Assembly (NCBI RefSeq): GCF_011174705.1 | Contig: NZ_JAANIJ010000001.1 | Location: 3,444,806-3,508,805 of the forward strand | DNA: 64,000 bases | Direction of reading: 5' to 3' | Source: Tessaracoccus coleopterorum | Lineage (GTDB): Bacteria > Actinomycetota > Actinomycetes > Propionibacteriales > Propionibacteriaceae | Shown here: positions 8,749-20,297 of the stretch, in pieces | Numbering within the stretch: the stretch's first letter is position 1 | Layout of the letters: each line of letters opens with the position of its first letter | Notes under the pieces: generated by a model | What the model saw: the letters and a program-made list of their open reading frames with translations, nothing else | Told to the model about the DNA's origin: nothing | Database searches by the model: none | Translations under genes and position numbers: made by a program

Positions 8749-11700
8749 GTGAGCGAGCTGCTGCCGGGGTACCAGGCCACGCGCCTGCGCGCCGGTCTGA
8801 TCGACTACCTCACCACCACGTTCGCTCTAGTCGACTCCGATGCACAGGCCGCTCTCCGCGAACTCCTGGAGGACGAGTCGGAGGGGATGTTCAAAGGCCC
8901 CTACCTCCGCACCGGGATGCCGTTCAGTGCAGCCCCGCGCCGTGCCGTCTCACCGCTGGACTGGATGCCCGCCGGCTTCGACCCGTATGCCCACCAGGCA
9001 GCGGCGTTCCGACGGCTCTCCTGCCTGAACGGCCGTCCCCAGCCGACGCTGGTCACCACTGGTACCGGCTCGGGCAAGACGGAGGCCTTCCTGTACCCGA
9101 TCCTCGACCACTGCCTCCGCGCTCGCCGGCAGGGCGTGGGTGGGATGAAGGCCCTCATTCTCTACCCGATGAACGCACTCGCCAACGACCAGGCGCAGCG
9201 ACTTGCCCGGCTGATCACCCAGCGGGACTCGGACGGGCACCAGCCCCTCGGTTCGGTCACAGCCGCCCTCTACACCGGAGAGGCGGCCGTCTCCGCCGAT
9301 GGGAAGCGCTCCGGTCCCACCACCAAGGTCACGGAGACCGGGCTCATCACCGACCGGGCGATCATCCGGGACGACCCACCGGACATCCTGCTGACCAACT
9401 ACAAGATGCTCGACCAGCTTCTGCTGCGTTCCGTCGACCAGAAGCTGTGGGAGAAGTCGGCTGATTCGCTGACGTACCTGGTGCTCGATGAGTTTCACAC
9501 CTACGACGGGGCGCAGGGCACGGATGTCGCGATGCTGTTGCGTCGGCTTGGTCTGGCGCTGAAGTCGTACTGGCCGGAACGGGGAGCGCTGGCGACACCC
9601 ACAGTGTCGAGGAGTGGGGTCGGCCGCTGGGACGAATCACGCCGGTGGGGACGTCCGCGACACTCGGGCCGCGGGAGGATGCGCCGTCGGGTGCGATGGA
9701 CATCGTCGATTTCGCCACTCGGGTGTTCGGGGAGAAGTTTGATGACGGCTGTGTCGTCGGCGAGCAGCGTTTGGCTCCGGATGAGTGGTCGGATGTGGGG
9801 CTGGGTTGGGCGGTCGGCCGCCGGTTTCTGAGGCTTCGAGGCTCGCTAGCGCTCGCACCTCAGCCAGCGGGAATGGAGCTCGCACGTCAGTCGGCGGAGT
9901 TGGCGCGAGTCAGGAGGCTTCGAGGCTCGCTGGCGCTCGCACCTCAGCCAACGGGTTGGGGAGGTCACGGAGCAGGTGGCCGCCGACGTCGTGGCTCAGA
10001 TTGACGACGACACCGATCCAGCGGAGCTGTGTCGGATCGTCCTGACCGCTCTTCACGAGGATCCGCACACCGCCGACCTCAAGACGCTCGCGAAGTCCAG
10101 CGCATTCATCCGAGACTTCCTGGCTGCCACCGCCCAAGCTACCCACGTCACCGAAGTCGCCCGGCTCATCCGTGGCACCCGGAGACGCTGGACGTTCGCC
10201 GTCGGTTCGTCATCGCCGTCCACGGGCCCTCGGTCACCTGCGGGCGCGCGGCAAGGACGGCGGGCCCGATCGCGACATGCCGTCCACCGAGGCGCACATG
10301 TGGGTGCGGGAACTCAGCCGCATCGACCGCTACGCCGACTCCGCCGCCCGCTTCCGCTGGGGCGACGACGGTCCGCCCGTCGCGAGCGAGGACGCCACCC
10401 AGGGCGGCGGTATCGCGTTCCCCGCCGTCCACTGTCGGTTCTGCGGCCGTTCCGGCTGGGGTGTGGAGCTCGGACCGGTCGGAGACCAGCTCGCGGCCAA
10501 CGACGAGAACATCCGACGCCACCACGTCACCCGCGAGGGCAGGTTCAGACCCTCCTCAACGCCTCGGCGGATGTCGACTCCGACGCCCCACCCGAGACAG
10601 GCCTGGCCTGGTTCGACCCCGCGAGCGCCGGATCACCACCACTCAGAGTGACGTCGACCCCACCGCCGTCCGCGAGGGCCGCGTGCTGCGCGTCGTCACC
10701 CACGTCGGGAGGACGCCGACGACGACTCCGCCAAGGACACCTGCCCCAGCTGCGGCCAGACCGACGCCATCCGCTTCACCGGCAGCGCCATCGCCACCCT
10801 GATGTCGGTGACGCTGTCCAACATGTTCGGCCAGGCCACCCTCGACGAGGCCGAGAAGAAGTCGCTGGTCTTCGTCGACTCAGTCCAGGACGCCGCCCAC
10901 CGCGCCGGCTTCGTCTCCTCCCGCTCCCACACCCTCACCCTGCGCTCCGTGCTGCGCGCCGCCGGCGACGCGCCGCGATCGCTGCCCGCGCTGGTAGAGC
11001 ACGCCGTCGAGCAGGCCAAGGACGACAAGTTCAAGCGCTACCGGCTGCTGGCACCCAACCTCACCGCCCGCGAGGAGGAGTTCAAGCCCTTCTGGGAGAA
11101 GGACAACCCGCCGGCCAAGCTCACGGCCATCGCGCGGGAGCGTCTCCTGTTCTCCGCCACGCTTGAGTTCGGCCTCACCAGCAGCTTCGGCCGCACGCTG
11201 GAGCGCACCGGCACCATGAGCGCCCACGTCGCCATCGACGGCGCCGACCTGTTGCGCTCCGCCAGGAAGGCACTCGACTCGCTCGACCCCGGCCTGTTCC
11301 CCACGACGTCGACGACTGGATGCTCACCGCCTGGGCCCGCGGCGCCGTCGAACGCATCCGCACCCAGGGCGGCATCTGGCACCCCTGGCTGCAGAGGTAC
11401 GTCACCGAGGACGGCAACCGCTGGCACCTGTGGAGCCGCAAGGGCCGCGCCAAGTACATGCCGCCCTTCCCTCCCGGCCGCTCCACGCCCGCCTTCCCGC
11501 GGGTCGGCGGGGCGAAGATCGAGCCGAACAAGGCGCTGCTCGACCCCGTCACGGACACCCGGGCCTGGTACGCCCGGTGGGCCAGGCGCTGCCTCGGCTT
11601 GGACGGCGCCGCCGGGGAGTGCTCGCCCGCACGCTGCTGGACCAGCTCGCCAAGGATCAGCTGCTCCGAGCCGTCGAGACCCGCAGCGGCGCCACGGTCT

Positions 11701-14700
11701 ACGCCATCGAGCCCGCGCGTGTCGTCGTCGCCCCACCGAGGATTCGGATGTCGACGCCGGCCGCCACACCTTGCGCTGCACCACCTGCCACGGCGAGTTC
11801 CCCGTCAGCCTCGCCACCGGCGCGGAGCTCGCCGGCGGCCCTGCCTCCACGCCACCTGCGCCGGCACCCTCGCCCCGCACCCGGGCGACGCGGACAACTA
11901 CTACCGCCGCCTCTACCGCTCCTCCGAGGTGCGGCGCGTCGTCGCGCGCGAGCACACCAGCCTCCTCGATACCAAGAAGCGCCTCGAGTACGAGAACGCC
12001 TTCAAGTCCAGCGCCGACGACCCCACCGCGCCCAACGTGCTGGTGGCCACCCGACGCTGGAGATGGGCATCGACATCGGCGACCTGTCCTCGGTGATGCT
12101 CGCCTCCCTGCCTCGCACCGTCAGCAACTACGTCCAGCGCGTCGGCCGCGCCGGCCGCCTCACCGGCAACGCGCTGGACCTGGCGTTCGTCCAGGGCCGC
12201 GGGGAGTTCCTGCCCCGCCTCGGCGACCCGCTCTCCCTCATCAACGGCGCCGTCACCCCGCCCGCCACGTACCTCAGCGCCGAGGAGATCCTCCGCCGCC
12301 AGTACATCGCCCACCTCGCCGACAGCCTCGCCCGCGACCCCGACGCCATCCACCCCGCACCACCGGCACCGCCCTCGCGCAACCCACCGGGGGAAGAACA
12401 CCTTCCTCGACCAGCTCGTCGAGGCCTCCCGGAAGCCCGGCGCCGTCGACCGCTTCCTGGCGGCGTTCGCCGTCGACGGCGACCTCACCGCCACCCTCCG
12501 CCCAGACGCCGCGGAGGCGCTGCGTGCATGGGCCACCCGGGGCCGGACGGCTCCAGCGGGCTGGTGGCCACCATCGGCCGCGCCGCCCAGCGCTGGCACG
12601 CCGAGCAGCAGGACCTCAAGGACCGCCTCGACCAGCTCGTCGGGAACTGCCCGACCTTGAGGCCCGCGAGCAGGACAGCGACGACGACGCCCGCGCGCTC
12701 AAGGAGGCCCGCGCCGAGCAGCGCATGCTGGAGGCCCAGATCGGCGCCGCGTACGGCGACTTCTGGATCTCCGCGCTCGAGCGGATCGGGCTGCTGCCCA
12801 ACTACTCGCTGGTCGACGACTCCGTCCAGCTCGACGTCACCATGAGTTGGATCGACTCCGACACCGGCGAGTACCACTCCGAGGCCGCCGACTACTCCCG
12901 CGCCAGCGCCAACGCCCTGCGGACTTCGCCCCGGGGCGTCGTTCTACGTCGGCGGCCACCAGATCGACATCGACGCCGTCGAGGTGGGCCACGACGGCTC
13001 CGCCATCCGCACCGTGCGGCTCTGCCCCACTGCGGCTACAGCCACGACGGCGACGACACCCCACCACCTGCCTGCGCTGCGGGAAGTCCGGCATCAACGA
13101 CGTCGGGCAGCGGTTCGAGACCATCGAGCTCACCCGCGTCTCAGCGTTCGTGCGGCGCGACGAGTCCCGCATCGACGACTCCAACGACGAGCGCGTCCGC
13201 GCCGGGTTCGCCATCGTCACCGCCGCTGACGTCGACCCGCAGACCGTCCAGCACCGCTGGTACACCACCGGGGGCTGGGGTGGCGTACCTCAAGGGCATG
13301 GACGTGCGCTGGTACAACCTCGGCCCCGCCGCCACACCGCCGGCGAGATCACCATCGCCGGCAACCGGCTCGCCGGGCCGCGGTTCCGGATCTGCGAGGC
13401 CTGCGGCCACCTCGACCGCACCGGGCTGGCCAACAAGCGCGACGAGCACCGGCCCTGGTGCAAGCACCGCCACAGCCACGAGGAGCACACCCGCTCCGTG
13501 CTGCTCACCCGCAAGCTCACCACCGAGGGCGTCGTGCTCACCCTGCCGCAGGGCATCGCGTTCGGCGACGACGTGTTCGCCGTGCCCAGCCTCACCGCCG
13601 CCGTCCTGCTCGGGCTGCGCGAGAACTACGGCGGCGCGCCCGACCACCTCGACGTCGCCTTCATCAAGGACCCGCTGCTCGACAACCGCGACGCCCTCCT
13701 CCTGCACGACCTCGTCCCCGGCGGCACCGGCTACCTGGCCGAGCTGGCCGACCCCGCGAGCTGTGGCAGGTGCTGATCGGCGCGCTGGAGCGGGTCAAGG
13801 ACTGCGCCTGCGCCGAAGAGGGACGGCTGTCCTGCCACCGATGCCTGCTGCCCTTCGCCGCCCGCACAACCGCGAGGTCACCTCCCGGGTCGCCGCCGAG
13901 CGGCACCTGCGCACCCTGCTGGGGATCGACGGCGGGGAGCCGCCGCTGGTGCCGTCGTGGAACGTCACGGAGGCCCGCCGGCGCCGGATCCGACGGGGAG
14001 TCGTGGCTGGAGGAGCGGTTCCGCGCCGCGTTCCTGCGGCTGGCGGCCAAGCTGGGCGGCACCGTCAAGCAGACCCCGAGCATCTCCGGCGGCAACATCA
14101 TCACCGTCTCGCTGGGCTCCCGTACGTTCCGGCTCCGCCCGCAGGTGCACATCGCCAACTCCAAGCCCGACTTCGTCCTCTCCAGCGAAGGTCTGCCGGA
14201 CGTCGCGATCTTCACCGACGGCTGGCAGTTCCACGCCTCGCCGAAGTGCAACAACATCGCCGACGACGCCGCCAAGCGCCGCATCCTCCGCCAGGGCGGC
14301 ACGCTGGTGCTCGCGATCACCGCGCAGGACCTGGCGCTCGATGAGGCGGGCGACGCGGCCACGGCACCGTCGTGGTTCAAGGCGCCGCTGGTGCAGAGGC
14401 TGAACGCCGAGCCGGCGATGCAGCACACCGCGGCCGCACGCGAGGCGCTACTCGGCGGGCCGCTGGCGTTCCTGGCCGGCTGGCTACAGCAGCCCGACCC
14501 CGACAACCTCGAGCGCTTCGCCCGGGCGGCCGCGTTCTCGGTGTTCGCCTCCGGTGCCCCTGGGGACAGGTCGGTGGACGAGCTCGCCGTCGGCCTGGTG
14601 TCCGGGTCGGGCGTGCAGACCCGCGTCTGGCGCCACGGCAGCCTCACCGTCGCGGTGGGCGTCCCGGCCCCGGGCTCGGTGCGGCTGGCCGCGGTGCTCG

Positions 14701-15145
14701 ACGACACCGTCGACCTCACCACCCCGAGGCCAAGGAGGCCTGGCGCGAGTGGCTGCGGCTGGCCAACGTCCTGGCGCTGCTGCCCGCGTCGATCGCCGCG
14801 TTCGAGGCCCGCTCGGCCGCCGCGCTCCCGGCAGCCCCGGTGGTGGACATCGTGCACGGTGGAGTCGTCGTCGGCGCCGAGTGGCAGCCCATCGTCGAGG
14901 AGCTGGCGGGGGAGTCGGCCGAGGTGCTCGACCTCATCGCCGCGCTGAGCGACGCCGGCGTGGCCGCGCCCGACGGCGAGGTGGGATACGAGCTCGACGG
15001 AGTGCCGTTCGAGCTGGTGTGGACGAGCGAGAAGATCGCGGTGCAGCTGGACCCGGCCCCGGGCGTCGAGGTGGACGGATGGCGCATCCTCGCGCCCGAC
15101 GCGGCTGTGATCGCGGGTGCATGGAAGGAACGAAGCGATGCCTGA
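8749..15145 (+). CDS. giant DUF1998-type superfamily 2 helicase with C-terminal nuclease-like domain, many frameshifts
   Basis: A ~2,100-residue DNA helicase of the class seen in anti-phage systems such as Druantia (DruE) and related DUF1998 helicases. In the first frame segment: Walker A TGTGSGKT (residues 104-111), LLTNYKMLDQLLL, and DEFH (247-250). A zinc-type pair lies near 10435 (CRFCGRSGWG). The second helicase lobe is at ~12050-12340 (LEMGIDIGDLSSVML, YVQRVGRAGR). The DUF1998 cysteine cluster is near 13800-13860 (CACAEE, CHRCLLPF). From ~13995 to 14340 a Vsr/PD-(D/E)XK-like domain follows (KPDFVLSSEG, VAIFTDGWQFHA). The GTG start follows a GGGGAGGG stretch. More than ten one-base breaks interrupt the frame, denser than elsewhere. 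It overlaps the next gene by 8 bases, so the two are coupled. Confidence 0.8.
9830..9955. repeat. two REP-like repeats inside the helicase coding region
   Basis: Two 42-base copies (9830-9871 and 9914-9955) of GAGGCTTCGAGGCTCGCT(A/G)GCGCTC followed by GCACCTCAGCCA(G/A)CGGG differ at two positions. A degenerate partial copy lies between them (9875-9897). The core GAGGCTCGCTAGCGCTCGC is partly palindromic. In the corrected helicase frame they encode repeated peptides of the form EASRLA(S/G)ARTSA, so they add sequence without necessarily breaking the protein. Confidence 0.7.
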
Positions 15146-17357
15146 GAGCGTCATCATCTACCCGAAGCAGGACAAGCTGCTCGACTCGTCCATCAAGCAG
15201 AAGGCCTACAGCTTCCTCGAGAAGCTCGCCCAGGACGACAGCGCGCCCGGCCTGCACATCGAGCCCGTCAACAACGCCGCCGACGCGCGCGCCCGGACCG
15301 GCCGGGTGGACCAGCAGTACCGGGCGCTGCTGTTCAAGCTCACCACGCCCACCTCCACCGCCTATGTGGTGCACGGCATCTACAACCACGACGACGCCTA
15401 CAAGATGGCGGCCAAGGTGCAGCTGACGATCAACCCGATCAACGGGCTGCCGGAGTACAGCTCAGTGGCCGCAGCGGAGCCCGAGCTGACGTGGGCGGAG
15501 CCGGTGGCCGTTGAGGCGCTGCCGTCGGCACCTCAGCCGCTGATCGCGTTCAGCGCCGCCGACCTCACCGTCTCCCTCGGCATCCCGCCCGCCACCGCGG
15601 AGCAGGCGGTCGCGCTGACGAGCAAGGACGCGATGCAGGCCTTCGCTCAGACGCTGCCCGAGTGGCAGGGCCTCGCGCTGCTGTTGCTGGCCGACGGGGA
15701 GTCGATCACACAGATCCAGCAGGAGCTGGAGATCATGAACCGGCCGATGAGCCCCGCGGAGGCCGCCACCCGGTTCGTCGAGCCGGAGCCGGTCAGCGAC
15801 CAGGAGCTCCTCGACAGCTTCGACCACCCCAGCGCACAGATGGGATTCGCCAAGCTCGCCGGCGCCGACGAGCTGCGCCGGGTCATCACCGGCGGCGACT
15901 TCTCCGCCTGGCGCGTGTTCCTCCACCCGCAGCAGCGCACCTGGGTGCGGGGCAGCTGGAAGGGGCCGTACCGGATCTCCGGCGGCGCCGGGACCGGCAA
16001 GACCGTCGTCGTGCTCCACCGGGCGCGGCGGCTCGCGGTCGAGGACCCGGACGCGCCCATCGTCGTCACGACGTTCACCACCAACCTGGCCGCCGAGCTG
16101 TCGCGGAGCCTCGAGCGCCTCGACCCCGACCTGCGCTTCGCCGACGCCCTCGGCGCGCCCGGCCTCCACGTCAAGGGAATCGACGCGCTCGCCCGGGCGG
16201 TGGTGCAGTCGGCGGGTGCGGAGGTGAGCGAGGCCGTCGCGGCCGTGCTGGGCGTGGGGCGGACGGACATCGGGGCCGGACCGACACCGACGCCGCCTGG
16301 CGTCAGGCGGTGCTGCGCGCCGGTGAGGACCTCGACGAGAAACTGCGCAAGCCCGCGTTCCTGGCCGCGGAGTACGAGATGGTGATCCTGCCGCACCGCA
16401 TCACGCAGCTGGCGGACTACCTGAAGGTGGCGCGGCCGGGTCGCGGAGTGCGGCTGTCGCGGGCAGGGCGCAAGGCCGTGTGGGCCGTCGTCGAGGCCTA
16501 CCGCGGGGCCGCCCGCGAGGCGGGGACGCTCGACTTCGCGGAGGCCGCCTCCATCGCCGCGGCCCACCTCGAGGCGACGGGGGAGCGACCCGCCCGGCAC
16601 GTGCTCGTCGACGAGGGGCAGGACTTCAAGCCCTGCCACTGGCAGCTGGTCCGGGCGCTGGCGGCGGAGGCGCCCAACGACATCTTCATCGCCGAGGACG
16701 CCCACCAGCGGATCTACGGGCAGAAGCTGATGCTCTCGGCGTACGGGATCCGAACGCAGGGCCGGTCGCGGGGCTGAAGCTCAACTACCGCACCACCGCG
16801 CAGAACCTGGCGTGGGCCGTCGGCGTGCTGACCGGGCAGGAGGTCGTCGACTCCGACGGCGAGGCCGAGACCATGGCCGGCTACCTGTCGGCGCGCACCG
16901 GCCCGAAGCCGGAGGTGCGCTCATTCCCGACGCTGACGGCGGAGCTGGACTTCGCGGCGGACCTGGTCGGCTCGTGGGCCTCCAGTGGCGAGGTTGCGCC
17001 CGAGACGATCGCGGTGCTGGTCCGCGACCGGGTCACGCGAGACCGCGTCGTCGCCGGCCTGGGGAGCGCGGCGTCGACGTCCGGGCCCTGGAGGCCGGCA
17101 CCGTCAAGCCCGGCTACCCGCTGGCGCTGACGATGCACCGCGCGAAGGGCACAGAGTTCACCCGGGTGCTGCTGTTCGGGCTGAATAGGGACTCGATGCC
17201 GATGGGGCTCAAGGCCTACGACTACGACGACGAGGAACTCGGCGAGGCGCAGCTGCGGGAACGGTCGCTGCTCTACGTTGCCGCGTCCCGTGCCCGCGAT
17301 GAACTGGTGGTCACCTACAGCGGCACCGCGTCGTCGCTGCTGCCGCCAGTGGGGTAG
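15138..17357 (+). CDS. UvrD/Rep-type helicase with ParE/RelE-like N-terminus, frameshifted
   Basis: A superfamily 1 helicase partner of the giant helicase. Residues 1-100 resemble the ParE/RelE toxin fold (FLEKLAQDD, GLHIEPVNNA, RTGRVDQQYRALLFKL, VHGIYNHDDAY, NPINGLPEY) rather than a helicase. Walker A is ISGGAGTGKTVVVLHRARRL (base ~15975), Walker B HVLVDEGQDFKP (~16600), then AEDAHQRIYGQ, LKLNYRTT, TMHRAKGTEFTRV and LLYVAASRARDELVV, the UvrD motifs in order. Start ATG 15138 follows GGAAGGAA and overlaps the helicase end. Breaks near 16275, 16775 and 17067 are each one lost base. The corrected chain is ~740 residues. Confidence 0.85.
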
Positions 17358-17441
17358 CCCACGCCGGTTCGCTCCCGGCCGACGGCGCCGAGGTCAGCCG
17401 GATGCCCCGGTTCGCTGACACTGTCGGTGCCAAGCGGCAAG

Positions 17442-19890
17442 ATGGCGATCGTGGAAACCGCAGTACGAACGCCGATGCAGATCTTCAACCTGCCCCAGCA
17501 ACTGGTGGTGCCGCTATTCCAGCGGCCGTACGTGTGGGATGAACAGAATCAGTGGTCCCCGCTCTGGCAGGACATCCGCCGCCTCGTCGAGGCCCGGGAG
17601 CGGGATCCCTACGCTCAGCCGACCCACTTCCTCGGCGCGATCGTCGTGCAGGCCAACGACATGCAGCTGGGCCATCTTCCCGGCAGCAACATCATCGACG
17701 GCCAGCAAAGGCTCACCACTCTCCAGCTCCTCATGGACGCCGCTGCCGGCGTGCTCAAGGAGAACGACCTCGATACCCTCGCCGGGCAGCTCGAAACCCT
17801 GACCCACAACCAGATGAACTTCGTCGGGCCCGACGACTCGGCGCTGAAGGTTCGCCACACCAACAAGGACCGGGCCGCGTTCGACGAGGTCATGGAGGCC
17901 GAGCCGCCGGTCCCACACGAGGCATTGAAGCACTCGGGGTCGACCATTACCCGGGCCCACGGCTACTTCACCCGGATGGTCTCGGACTGGCTCGGTGACC
18001 CCGACTCCGAGGGTTTCTCGCGTCGCGCCGACAGCCTTGTCTCGGCGCTGCTCAATGGCCTGCAGTTGGTCGCGATCAATCTCACGGCGGCCGAGAACTC
18101 CCAGGAGATCTTCGAAACCCTCAACGCCCGCGGCACCCCGTTGACCGCGGCCGACCTGATCCGCAACTTCGTGTTTCAGAGGCTCGCGGCCGAAGGCGCC
18201 GACACGCGACGCGCGTACACCGAGGACTGGCCGTTCGAGAAGAGGTTCTGGGAGGACGAGCTCAGCGTAGGACGCAGTCTCGTGAGCCGCAGTTCGCTGT
18301 TCTTCAACCAGTGGCTCGTCTCCCGGGTGGGGGAGGAGGTCGGCCCCAGCAGACCTTCACCCGGTTCAAGGCCTATGTCGAGCACGACGGCAATCACCGG
18401 ATGACCGAACTGTTGCCGATCATCAAGGCGCAGGCCGATCTCTACGAGGCGTGGACCAAGGCTGCGAACGACACTGATCGGCAGCTCACCGTGGTGGAGA
18501 TGGCCGTCTACCGGATGAAGGCAAACGGTATCGAGCTGCTCAAGCCCCTACTGATCTGGCTGCACTCGCCCGAACGGGACCTGCCCACACAGGTCATCGA
18601 CCGCGTCGTGGCCGCGGCCGAGAGCTGGCTCATGCGCCGCCTCATGCTGCGGCTCGCAGGTTCTGACCTCGGGCGCGTCGTCGCCGACGTGATCCGGGTC
18701 TTCAATCAGACACCTGCGGCAGATCTCGTGGACGGCGTCACCTCGTATCTCTCGCGCCTGGACGCCGTGAGCACCTACTGGCCCGGCGACGAGGAGATCA
18801 GGACGGCGCTCGCCACGGAAGGCGTGTACCGGCGCTTCCGGCGTGGCCGGCTGAGGGTCCTGCTTGAGGCGATCGAGAACGACTTCAGGGCGGGCACCGA
18901 CCAGCCGCAGGTCCCGCGAAGGGGATACCCCATCGAGCATGTCCTCCCGCAGGCATGGTCGGATCACTGGCCGGTCGAAGGGGAAGCTGCGGAGGCGGAG
19001 CGTGCCGCGCACGTCCACCGACTCGGCAACCTGACGCTGTTGACGAGGTCGCTCAACTCCAAGGTGTCCAACGCGGACTGGACCAGGAAGCGCGAGAAGC
19101 TGCGTCTGAACGACACCCTGCTGCTCAACAGCCGCCTACTCAACGGTGCCGGCGACGCAGCCTGGGACGAACAGCAGATCGACGCACGCACGCCCGCCCT
19201 GGTCGACGTCCTTCTCTCGACCTGGCCCGTGCCCGCCGGCCACACGGGAACCGTGGTCGATCCGCACAACAAGGTCAAGAGCGATTGGATCGAGGTCAAG
19301 CACCTCGTTGCTGCGGGCCTCCTCGCCCCGGGACCGTCCTCACGCCAGGTCCCGACGGACCCTGGAGGCACCGGCATGCGACCGTCCTCGCCGACGGTCA
19401 GCTCGCGGTTGAGGGCCGGCACTTCGACTCGCCGTCAGGTGCGGGGAAGTTCGCAAAGGGCGGAGTGACCAACGGCTGGTCTTTCTGGAAGTTGGCCGAC
19501 GGCCGTCGGCTGCTCGACGTCCGTTCGGCCTTCACCGGCAAGCACAATCCCAGCGAGCGCGCGGGCTACTTCGACTGGTCCGCGCTGCACACCATCCTCG
19601 AATCGCTCCCGGCCGGTCACTGGACGACCTACGGCAGCCTGGCGGAAGTGATTGGCACCTCGCCCCAACCGCTCGGCGGTCACGTCGCTGGCTGCGGCCA
19701 ATGCTCGAACGCCCACCGGATTCTGCAGCGTGACGGCTCCGTCTCTCCGGGCTTCGCATGGACGGATCCCGATGACACCCGCAGCCCGATCGACATGCTG
19801 GAGGACGAGGGCCTGGTGTTCTCCAACGGCAAGGCCGACAAGGACCGCGAGTTGTCCGCAGACGATCTCGCCGCTCTGATCGACGACTGA
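17442..19890 (+). CDS. single-chain GmrSD-type protein (DUF262-DUF1524) with RAMA and alkyltransferase-like modules
   Basis: A modification-dependent restriction enzyme of the GmrSD (type IV) family. The DUF262 part has VVPLFQRPYVWDEQNQW and the nucleotide-site motif IIDGQQRLTTLQLLMDA. The DUF1524 HNH nuclease part has YPIEHVLPQAW, HRLGNLTLLTRSLNSKVSN and the trailing Lys/Arg-rich helix. After a break near 19338 comes a RAMA-type segment (VEGRHFDSPSGAGKFAKG, NGWSFWKL). The end is an alkyltransferase-like DNA-binding domain (GHWTTYGSLAEVIGTSPQPL, NAHRIL, DMLEDEGLVFSNGKAD). The methyl-accepting PCHR motif is NAHR here, so it should read rather than repair DNA. Breaks near 18343 and 19338. It starts 84 bases after the UvrD-like gene (or 69 if GTG 17427 is used). 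Confidence 0.85.
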
Positions 19891-19965
19891 CGAAGCTGCG
19901 AGTGATGGAGTCTGCGCCATCATCTGCGCCATCGCCCTCCCGGTGCGCTCGATGGAGGCCGGTGG

Positions 19966-20226
19966 GTGCTTACGATCGACAACGGAATGCCGTCAGTGCC
20001 GACTGGGACCATGGAGGTGTCGAGGGGAGAAGCGTTGAGGGAGATCGCTGAGGTTCCGTTCTCTCTGGCCGGGCTGCAGGTTGATGCCGTGGTCGAGGTC
20101 GAGACCTGGCTGCAGACCCAGGCGGAGCCCGAGTTCGCGCTGTGGTGGCGTCCGTCCGGCGCCCGGAGTGTTCGGGTGCGCAGCACCGCGCAGCTCACTG
20201 ACTGCCTTGAGGGCTGTGGGGCCTGA
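19966..20226 (+). CDS. small hypothetical protein
   Basis: An 86-residue open frame starting at GTG 19966, or at ATG 20011 if shorter. The middle is plausible protein (REIAEVPFSLAGLQVDAVVEVE). I do not recognise it. It lies between the restriction-like gene and mobile-element remnants and may itself be a remnant. Confidence 0.3.
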   Translation: MLTIDNGMPSVPTGTMEVSRGEALREIAEVPFSLAGLQVDAVVEVETWLQTQAEPEFALWWRPSGARSVRVRSTAQLTDCLEGCGA

Positions 20227-20297
20227 CCGCCTGGGGGTGTTGGAGCGGGAGGGCGGGAGCCCGTGGGGCAGACGATGCGCGTCCGGGCGGTTTCGTC

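Noticed and set aside
10802..14344. A single 1,180-codon open frame
   Set aside because: Only its first ~170 codons match the helicase. The rest is rich in Pro, Arg, Ser and Thr, as expected from reading a high-GC gene in the wrong frame.
19330..19890. Functional MGMT DNA-repair enzyme
   Set aside because: The acceptor PCHR motif is absent (NAHR), so repair activity is not expected.
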